Assembly (NCBI RefSeq): GCF_036248275.1
Contig: NZ_CP109181.1
Location: 5,208,001-5,272,000 of the forward strand
DNA length: 64,000 nt
Direction of reading: 5' to 3'
Source: Streptomyces sp. NBC_01716
GTDB taxonomy: Bacteria; Actinomycetota; Actinomycetes; Streptomycetales; Streptomycetaceae
The notes under the pieces were generated by a model that was not told where the DNA came from, ran no database searches, and saw only the letters and a list, made by a program, of their open reading frames with translations. Shown here in pieces: positions 57,749 through 64,000 of the stretch. The translations under genes were made by a program, and so were the position numbers. Within the stretch, counting starts at the first letter, position 1. Each line of letters starts with the position of its first letter.

Positions 57749-59569
57749 ATGGCCGTCAATCTGGTCAATGTCGAGGCAGTCACCAAGGTGTACGGCACCC
57801 GTGCGCTGCTCGACGGTGTCTCCCTCGGCGTCTCCGAGGGAGACCGGATCGGGGTCGTCGGGCGCAACGGAGACGGCAAGACCACCCTCATCCGGATGCT
57901 CGCCAAGCTGGAGGAGGCCGACACCGGGCGGATCACCCACAGTGGCGGGCTGCGGCTCGGGGTGCTCACGCAGCACGACTCGCTCGATCCCGCCGCCACC
58001 GTCCGGCATGAGGTCATCGGCGATCTCGCCGACCACGAGTGGGCCGGGAACGCCAAGATCCGGGACGTGCTCACCGGGCTGTTCGGCGGGCTGGAGATGG
58101 CCGGGTTCCCGCAGGGGCTCGACACCGTCATCGGGCCGCTGTCCGGCGGCGAGCGGCGCCGGATCGCGCTGGCGAAGCTGCTCATCGCCGAGCAGGACGT
58201 GATCGTCCTCGACGAGCCGACCAACCACCTCGACGTCGAGGGCATCTCCTGGCTCGCCCGGCATCTGCGCGAGCGCCGCTCCGCGCTCGTCGTCGTGACG
58301 CACGACCGGTGGTTCCTTGACCAGGTCTGCACACGGATGTGGGACGTGCAGCGCGGCGCGGTGCACGAGTACGAGGGCGGCTACTCCGACTACGTCTTCG
58401 CCCGCGCCGAGCGTGAACGCATCGCCGCCACCGAGGAGTCCAAGCGGCAGAACCTGGTCCGCAAGGAGCTGGCGTGGCTGCGGCGCGGCCCGCCGGCCCG
58501 TACCTCCAAGCCGCGCTACCGCATCGAGGCCGCCAACGAACTGATCGCGGACGTGCCGCCGGCCCGCGACACCTCGTCGCTGATGAAGTTCGCCAACGCC
58601 CGTCTCGGCAAGACGGTCTTCGACCTGGAGGACGTGACCGTCCAGGCCGGGCCCAAGGTGCTGCTCAAGCATCTGACCTGGCAGCTCGGCCCCGGTGACC
58701 GGATCGGTCTCGTCGGCGTCAACGGCGCGGGCAAGACCTCGCTGCTGCGCGCGCTCGCGGAGGCGGCCCGTACGCAGGGTGACGTCCAGCCCACGGCCGG
58801 GAAGGTGATCGTCGGCCGGACCGTCAAGCTGGCGTACCTGTCGCAGGAGGTCGGCGAACTCAAGCCCACGCTGCGCGTGTTGGAGGCCGTTCAGCAGGTG
58901 CGCGACCGGGTCGACCTCGGCAAGGGGCGGGAGATGACGGCCGGGCAGCTCTGTGAGCAGTTCGGCTTCGGCAAGGACAAGCAGTGGACGCCCGTGGGCG
59001 ATCTGTCCGGCGGTGAGCGGCGCAGGCTCCAGATCCTGCGGCTGCTGATGGACGAGCCCAACGTGCTGTTCCTGGACGAGCCGACGAACGACCTCGACAT
59101 CGAGACGCTCACCCAGCTCGAAGACCTCCTCGACGGCTGGCCCGGCTCCATGGTCGTCATCAGCCACGACCGGTTCTTCATCGAGCGGACGACGGACAAG
59201 GTGTACGCGCTCCTCGGCGACGCCGCCCTGCGTCATCTGCCGCGCGGTATCGACGAATATCTCGAACGGCGGCGCCAGGTCGTCGAGTCGGCGGCCCCCG
59301 CGCCGGCGCGGACCGGTGGAACGCCCGCACCGGCCGCCGCCGCACCCGCCGCGTCCGCGAAGGACAACCGCGCCGCGAAGAAGGAACTCCAGCGCATCGA
59401 GCGGCAGCTGGACAAGATGTCGACGCGCGAGACAGCGCTGCACGGACAGATCGCGGAAAGCGCCACGGATTTCGACAAGGTGGCGAAACTCGACAGTGAG
59501 CTACGTGAACTCGTCGCTCAGCGCGATGAGTTGGAGATGCGCTGGATGGAGCTCGCCGAGGACGCGTAG
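57749..59569 (+). CDS. ABC-F ATPase
   Basis: A 606-residue soluble protein with two ABC domains and no membrane part. First half: Walker A GRNGDGKTTL, signature LSGGERRRIALAKLL, Walker B VIVLDEPTNHLD. Second half: Walker A GVNGAGKTSLL, signature LSGGERRRLQIL, Walker B VLFLDEPTNDLD. The interdomain linker has Arg-rich RRGPPARTSKPRYR. The C-terminal coiled coil (~530-600) has KKELQRIERQLDKMSTRE. It is closest to the Uup/Ettat-type housekeeping ABC-Fs acting on ribosomes, not a proven resistance protein. The ATG at 57749 follows AGGAG. Confidence 0.92.
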   Translation: MAVNLVNVEAVTKVYGTRALLDGVSLGVSEGDRIGVVGRNGDGKTTLIRMLAKLEEADTGRITHSGGLRLGVLTQHDSLDPAATVRHEVIGDLADHEWAGNAKIRDVLTGLFGGLEMAGFPQGLDTVIGPLSGGERRRIALAKLLIAEQDVIVLDEPTNHLDVEGISWLARHLRERRSALVVVTHDRWFLDQVCTRMWDVQRGAVHEYEGGYSDYVFARAERERIAATEESKRQNLVRKELAWLRRGPPARTSKPRYRIEAANELIADVPPARDTSSLMKFANARLGKTVFDLEDVTVQAGPKVLLKHLTWQLGPGDRIGLVGVNGAGKTSLLRALAEAARTQGDVQPTAGKVIVGRTVKLAYLSQEVGELKPTLRVLEAVQQVRDRVDLGKGREMTAGQLCEQFGFGKDKQWTPVGDLSGGERRRLQILRLLMDEPNVLFLDEPTNDLDIETLTQLEDLLDGWPGSMVVISHDRFFIERTTDKVYALLGDAALRHLPRGIDEYLERRRQVVESAAPAPARTGGTPAPAAAAPAASAKDNRAAKKELQRIERQLDKMSTRETALHGQIAESATDFDKVAKLDSELRELVAQRDELEMRWMELAEDA

Positions 59570-59601
59570 AGGTCCCGTACAGACCTCGTAACAACCGCAT
59601 C

Positions 59602-59643
59602 ACGGGCCGGTCCTCCCTTGGGAACAGGGGCGGACCGGCCCGT
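59602..59643 (+). terminator. Terminator hairpin after ABC-F gene
   Basis: A 12-bp perfect stem (ACGGGCCGGTCC/GGACCGGCCCGT) with an 18-base loop, 33 bases past the stop. Confidence 0.7.
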
Positions 59644-59826
59644 CCCGTACAGGGGTGCGAGTGATACAAAGAAGGCCCGCTCGACTGACGTGACACTGCG
59701 GATTCCAAGCCCGAATCGCTCCATCCGGTGGCCATCGGCTCGTATTCGAGAGCTGATTTCCAGCCAACCGGAATCGCGGGGGAGACCGACCGGACGAAGG
59801 ACCGTACGACAAGGGGGGAAGCGCTG

Positions 59827-61626
59827 ATGACCCAGCCGCCCAGCCAGCCACCGCCGCCGGGCCAGCAGCCGGGATACGGCTACCCGCAGGGACCGCCGCA
59901 GGGCGAGCCCGGCTACGGGTACCCGCAGCAGACGCCGCCCGCCCCGGGCCAGCCGCCGGCGCAGCCGGGTCCGTACAACCAGCCCGGACCGTACGGGCAG
60001 CAGCCTGGCCAGCCTGGCCCCTACGCGCAGCAGCCGGGTCCGTACGGCCAGCAGCCCGGTCCCTACAACCAGCCGGGACCGTACGGCTCCCAGCCCAACC
60101 CGTACGGCGGTGGCAGCGGCTACCCGCCCCAGCAGTTCCCCGGCGCGCCCACCCCGCCCCCGGGCGGCAGCGGCGGCGGCAACTTCTTCCAGGGCAAGCC
60201 CGGCGTCGTCATCGCCGCTGCCGTCGCGGGCCTGCTCGTCATCGGCGGCGGCACCTGGTTCGCCCTCAGCGGTGACGACAGCGGCGGCGGCAAGAAGAAC
60301 GTCAGCAAGGACAAGGACGCCAAGCCAACCGGCGAGTCCGTCCCCGACGAGGGCGACGGCACCGGCGGCGGGCGCGAGGCGCAGGACGACCTCAACGCCG
60401 GGCGCAAGGACGGCGAGTCGAAGGTCCTGTGGCTCCAGAAGAACGACGTCGACCTGCCGAAGAACGGCGCCGACGTGCAAGGCCCGTGGTTCGCCGGCGA
60501 TGTCGTCGCCAAGGCCATGTACAAGAAGATGGTCGGGTACGGCGCGGCCGACGGCAAGCAGAAGTGGAGCCTCACCCTGCCCGCCGAGGTGTGCGCCTCG
60601 CCCTCGCTGCCCACGGCCGACGGCAAGATCGTCATCGCGATCAAGGACGGTGTCTCGGAGAAGGCCGACTGCACCGTGCTCCAGCAGGTCGACCTCAAGA
60701 CCGGCAAGGGCGGCTGGAAGCAGGAGGTCAAGGAGGCGGACAACTGGGACTTCCTCTCCGACATCACCCTCGCGATCAACGGCGACACCGTCACCGCGGC
60801 CCGGACCGGCCATGTCAACGCCTACCGGATGAGCGACGGCAAGGAGCTCTTCGACGAGGTGCCCGGCGACTGCCAGCCGAGCGCCATCTCCAGCGGTCCG
60901 CGGATGATCGCCGCCGAGTCGTGCCCCGGCGGTGACGTCGACAAGCAGCAGAACCAGGTGCAGGAGCTCGACCCGGCCACCGGCAAGGCCAGGTGGACGT
61001 ACAAGCTCAAGACCAACTGGGAACTGGACAAGGTCTATTCGAGCGACCCGATCGTCCTGTCGCTGACCGAGCCGGACAAGAAGACCTGGGCCATCGTCGC
61101 GCTCAACGCCAACGGCACCCTGCGCTCGCAGATCGACGGCGGCAAGGACAAGTTCCAGCCCAACTGCGGCGGAAGCTTCATCGTCTTCGGCGCCAACCTG
61201 GACGGCTGCACCGGCGTCGCCGCCGACGCCGACACGTTCTACATGTCGACGCAGCCCAGCGAGACCGGCTCGAACGGCACCAACGAGGTCATCGCCTTCA
61301 ACCTCGCCACCGGCAAGGCCAAGTGGCGCGCCAAGGCCCCGTCCGCGCGCGTCATGACGCCGCTGCGGATGGAGGGCGCGAACGTGGTCGTGTACTACGA
61401 ACCGTCGTACGACAAGGGCGGCGCGGTCGCGACCCTGGCGCCGACCGGCGGCTCGCCCAAGGTGGTCCTGCAGAATCCGGAGTCCACCTCCGAGATCGAG
61501 AACTCCTTCTACGACTCCGAACTGGACTACGTGGACGGGCGGTTCTTCGTAACAAGCAGCCGCGTCAGCGCCAGTGACGACAAGGCCGAGATGGAGACGA
61601 AGACCATGATGGCGTTCGGCAAGTGA
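59827..61626 (+). CDS. Membrane-anchored PQQ-like beta-propeller protein (1)
   Basis: A 599-residue protein. Residues ~1-125 are cytoplasmic, disordered Pro/Gln/Gly/Tyr repeats (PGYGYPQ, GPYNQPGPYGQQ). One helix follows at ~135-155 (VVIAAAVAGLLVIGGGTWFAL), then a Ser/Gly/Lys linker. The extracellular part is a PQQ_2-type beta-propeller with repeated (D/Y)-x-x-(T/S)-G-K-x-x-W units, such as LKTGKGGW, PATGKARW and LATGKAKW. Likely a sensor or structural surface protein. It lacks the catalytic residues of PQQ dehydrogenases. ATG at 59827. Paralogue lies 94 bases downstream. Confidence 0.85.
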   Translation: MTQPPSQPPPPGQQPGYGYPQGPPQGEPGYGYPQQTPPAPGQPPAQPGPYNQPGPYGQQPGQPGPYAQQPGPYGQQPGPYNQPGPYGSQPNPYGGGSGYPPQQFPGAPTPPPGGSGGGNFFQGKPGVVIAAAVAGLLVIGGGTWFALSGDDSGGGKKNVSKDKDAKPTGESVPDEGDGTGGGREAQDDLNAGRKDGESKVLWLQKNDVDLPKNGADVQGPWFAGDVVAKAMYKKMVGYGAADGKQKWSLTLPAEVCASPSLPTADGKIVIAIKDGVSEKADCTVLQQVDLKTGKGGWKQEVKEADNWDFLSDITLAINGDTVTAARTGHVNAYRMSDGKELFDEVPGDCQPSAISSGPRMIAAESCPGGDVDKQQNQVQELDPATGKARWTYKLKTNWELDKVYSSDPIVLSLTEPDKKTWAIVALNANGTLRSQIDGGKDKFQPNCGGSFIVFGANLDGCTGVAADADTFYMSTQPSETGSNGTNEVIAFNLATGKAKWRAKAPSARVMTPLRMEGANVVVYYEPSYDKGGAVATLAPTGGSPKVVLQNPESTSEIENSFYDSELDYVDGRFFVTSSRVSASDDKAEMETKTMMAFGK

Positions 61627-61720
61627 TGAGCTGTCGGCACGAGCCGCCTTCGGGCGACACGCCTTCCGGCGGTCTTCCGTCACCCCTCCGTACTCGCACC
61701 CGTTTTGAGGTAAGCACGCC

Positions 61721-63547
61721 ATGACGCAGCCACCGCAGCCGCCCAACGAGCCCCCGCAGGGAGGGTTCGGCCAGCCCCAGGAGCCACCGGCCGGTGGCTT
61801 CGGCGCACCGACCGAGCCGCCCCCCGGCGGCTTCGGGGCCCCGACGCCGCCGCCCCAGCAGCCGGGTTACGGCTACCCGCAGCAGCAGCCCGGTCAGCCG
61901 CAGTACGGCTATCCGCAGCAGCCGCCGACGCAGCCCGCGGGCCAGCCGGGGTACGGCCAGCCGCAACAGCCCCCCGGTCAGCCGCAGTACGGGTATCCGC
62001 AGGGAGCCCAGCCCCAGTACGGCTACCCGCAGCAGCCCGGCCAGCCGTACGGTCAGCCGGGACCCGGCGGGCCCGGCGCTCCGGGCGGTCCCGGCGGCGG
62101 CAGGAAGATCAGCGCGCAGACGCAGATCATCATCGCCGCGGTGGTCGCCGTCGTCCTGATCGTCGGCGGTGGCGTCTACTTCGCCTCCAGCGGCGACGAC
62201 AAGAAGGACGAGGCCAAGAAGTCCGGCACCAAGGGCGGCGACGGCAAGGGCGAGAAGTCCCTCGGCGGCGGCGACGAGAAGCCGCCGGCCAACACCAAGT
62301 CGAAGGTGGCCTTCCAGCTGCCGCAGCCCAAGGTCGGTGACATCACCGATGTGTCCGGCTCCTGGATCACCGACAAGGCGTACGTCAAGACCGGCGTGAA
62401 CCAGATCGTCGCCTACGACCCGGACGCGGGCAAGCAGCTGTGGACCATCCCGCTGCCCGGCCAGGTCTGCGCGGCCTCGCGCCACGCCACCGAGGACAAC
62501 AAGACGGCCGTCGTCTTCGCCGCGAGCAAGCCGACCGCCAAGGACAAGTACGTCTCCTGTACCGAGGTCGGCGCGATCGACCTCGACGCGGGCAAGCTCC
62601 TGTGGACCAAGTCGGTGACGGGTAGCAACGCCGGTGACAACAAAGCTGACTTCAGGGAGGTCACCCTCAGCGGCAAGACCGTAGCCGCCGGCGGCACCGA
62701 CGGCGGCGCGGCCTGGGACCTCACCTCCGGCGAGAACCTGTGGAAGCCCGAGGTCAACGCCGAGGGCTGCTACGACATGGGTTACGGCGGCGGCCCCGGG
62801 CTCGTCGCGGCGCGCAAGTGCGGCTCGTACGACGACCCGACGGTCACGATCGAGACCGTGAAGCCGACCGACGGGGCGCCCCTCTCCAAGTTCACGATGC
62901 CCAAGGGCGTCGATTACGTCTCCATCGTCTCCACCAAGCCGCTCGTCGTCGCGGCCGACGTCGGGGACACTGCCGGCGACGGCAGCGGCATCTCCGACTT
63001 CTTCTCCATCGACGAGGCGACCGGCAAGCTGCGAGCCAAGATTCCTGTGGACGCCGACAAGTACGCGGGTCGGTGCGCCTCCACCAAGGTCGAGCAGTGC
63101 AGCAAGCTCGCGGTCGGCAACGACCGCATCTATGTGCCGACCGAGGAGCACGAGGGCACCGGCGACGACTACGGCCAGACCAACGAGATCGTCTCCTTCG
63201 ACCTCGCCACCGGCAAGGCCACGACCGACCGGGCCGACGCGGGTGAGCGCTACGCCATGTATCCGCTGCGCATGGACGGTTCGAACATCATCGCGTACAA
63301 ATGGCCCCCCTATGACAAGGGCGGACAGATCGTCTCCATCGACGGCGGCTCCTTCAAGGAGACGCTGCTGATGGAGAATCCGAGCGAGGAGTCCGTCCGC
63401 GAGGCGGAGACCAGCTTCTCGCTGGACGGCGCGGAGATCAGGTACGGCAACGGCCGGATGTACACCTCGGAGACGCTGATCAGCGAGCCGAGCGAGTACA
63501 GCAAGGACCGCAAGGAGTACCTCGTGGTGGCGTTCACCACGAACTAA
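61721..63547 (+). CDS. Membrane-anchored PQQ-like beta-propeller protein (2)
   Basis: A 608-residue paralogue with the same layout. The cytoplasmic repeat region (residues ~1-125) uses QYGYPQ and PGYGYPQQ units, one helix is at ~133-153 (IIIAAVVAVVLIVGGGVYFA), and a Lys/Gly-rich linker precedes the propeller, with DPDAGKQLWTI, DLDAGKLLWTK and DLATGKA. Two Cys pairs could bond outside the cell. Tandem duplication followed by strong divergence. It ends before a very strong terminator. Confidence 0.85.
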   Translation: MTQPPQPPNEPPQGGFGQPQEPPAGGFGAPTEPPPGGFGAPTPPPQQPGYGYPQQQPGQPQYGYPQQPPTQPAGQPGYGQPQQPPGQPQYGYPQGAQPQYGYPQQPGQPYGQPGPGGPGAPGGPGGGRKISAQTQIIIAAVVAVVLIVGGGVYFASSGDDKKDEAKKSGTKGGDGKGEKSLGGGDEKPPANTKSKVAFQLPQPKVGDITDVSGSWITDKAYVKTGVNQIVAYDPDAGKQLWTIPLPGQVCAASRHATEDNKTAVVFAASKPTAKDKYVSCTEVGAIDLDAGKLLWTKSVTGSNAGDNKADFREVTLSGKTVAAGGTDGGAAWDLTSGENLWKPEVNAEGCYDMGYGGGPGLVAARKCGSYDDPTVTIETVKPTDGAPLSKFTMPKGVDYVSIVSTKPLVVAADVGDTAGDGSGISDFFSIDEATGKLRAKIPVDADKYAGRCASTKVEQCSKLAVGNDRIYVPTEEHEGTGDDYGQTNEIVSFDLATGKATTDRADAGERYAMYPLRMDGSNIIAYKWPPYDKGGQIVSIDGGSFKETLLMENPSEESVREAETSFSLDGAEIRYGNGRMYTSETLISEPSEYSKDRKEYLVVAFTTN

Positions 63548-63578
63548 ACGCCGGGGGGACCGGGCCTCGGACGGCACG

Positions 63579-63620
63579 ACGGGTGGGTGGCCCCGCTGAT
63601 GAGCGGGGCCACCCACCCGT
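63579..63620. terminator. Very strong bidirectional terminator
   Basis: A 19-bp perfect stem (from ACGGGTGGGTGGCCCCGCT) with a GATG loop between convergent genes. Confidence 0.85.
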
Positions 63621-63646
63621 TCCGTCACTGTCAGTCGCGTCGGCCG

Positions 63647-64000
63647 TCAGTTGTCGTTGATCGTGGTCTTGCGGTGCGCGGACTCTTTGCACTGCAGGAT
63701 CGTGCTGCCTTCCATCTGACAGATGCGAATCCATGCCTCCTGGGGGAAACCGCCGGGGATGGCGTAGGTGCTCCAGGTCTCGCCGGTGCCCTTGCCCGTG
63801 GAGACCCTGCGCATCGGCCAGTACCGCTTCCCCGCAGTGGAGATGGTCACCAACTGGATCGTCACGCTGTGCCCATCGGCCGCGTCGTCCCGAACCGCCA
63901 GCGTCAGCGGCTCCAGCCGGTCGAACCGCCAGTTCCAGCCCGCTTTGCCGTAGGCGTAGCTCGCGCTCACATCGACGCTTGCGCCTGCGGCGGCCGACGT
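63647..64000 (-). CDS. Exported hypothetical protein (N-terminus beyond the window)
   Basis: The frame is open to the window edge. Its visible start (TSAAAGASVDVSASYAYG) looks like the end of a signal peptide, with a cleavage-like AAAGA-S. The mature part is ~110 residues with Trp/Tyr-rich strands and two Cys (RICQMEGSTILQCKES). No family recognised. GTG at 63970 lies inside conserved sequence, so the true start is probably upstream of the window. Confidence 0.65.
   Translation of the reverse strand, partial: TSAAAGASVDVSASYAYGKAGWNWRFDRLEPLTLAVRDDAADGHSVTIQLVTISTAGKRYWPMRRVSTGKGTGETWSTYAIPGGFPQEAWIRICQMEGSTILQCKESAHRKTTINDN

Noticed and set aside
57749..59569. Antibiotic-resistance ABC-F
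   Set aside because: The linker and C-terminal coiled coil fit housekeeping Uup-like proteins, and no producer cluster adjoins it.
1..64000. tRNA or rRNA genes
   Set aside because: No cloverleaf with TTCGA-type T-loop plus acceptor pairing, and no rRNA-like stretch, was found by eye. A tRNAscan run could still show one.

Overview
This is a high-GC window with NNC/NNG-biased codons, many GTG starts and many 4-base stop/start overlaps. The PadR, ECF42, XRE-DUF397, Rpf, MHS and GntR/HutC gene families point to an actinobacterium, almost certainly Streptomyces or a close relative. No rRNA, tRNA or CRISPR array was seen. The first gene (serine hydrolase, from base 3) and the last gene (secreted protein, to base 64000) run off the window.

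Region by region. 0-5 kb: hydrolase, SDR, alpha/beta hydrolase, phosphotransferase and DHA2 efflux pump. 5.0-9.4 kb: a minus-strand protocatechuate operon, pcaH-pcaG-pcaB-pcaL, with overlapping genes and an unusual low-complexity insertion in PcaB. 9.5-13.2 kb: aldo/keto reductase, two membrane proteins (one YqeB-like), a 12-copy 9-bp tandem repeat, an SDR and an ankyrin fragment. 13.28-19.34 kb: an accessory island bounded by 122-bp direct repeats of the 3' end of a DMT-transporter gene. It holds a padR-epoxide hydrolase-PPOX-cupin operon among gene remnants and a deleted IS. 19.3-24.3 kb: DMT transporter, YbaK-type deacylase, VOC protein, a second epoxide hydrolase and a penicillin-binding protein.

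24.5-33.2 kb is a seven-gene catabolic cluster: two double-hotdog MaoC-like proteins, an MHS transporter, an acetolactate-synthase-like ThDP enzyme, a CaiB/BaiF CoA-transferase, a GntR/HutC regulator and an FGGY kinase. It has a consensus-like promoter and a HutC-type operator in front. The substrate is unknown. 33.2-40.5 kb is a conserved core block: pmt divergent from rsmI, then a zinc-ribbon protein, tatD, rpfB-like, rsmA and ispE, with the last three translationally coupled.

40.6-45.0 kb is an operon that looks like a bacterial NLR/amyloid-signalling cell-death system. A small Bell-like protein ends in a YQAG-type motif. The NB-ARC-TPR protein encoded next begins with a matching YQA motif. 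A small protein, a DUF6879-like protein and a formyltransferase-fold protein follow. 45-57.5 kb is mixed accessory content: GNAT, hydrolase, MMPL pump with divergent TetR, HIT protein, ECF42 sigma factor with its DGPF/YCII partner, DUF899, an XRE/DUF397/HATPase regulatory set with one frameshifted DUF397 copy, and secreted proteins. 57.7-64 kb: an ABC-F ATPase and two tandem paralogous proline-rich, membrane-anchored beta-propeller proteins.
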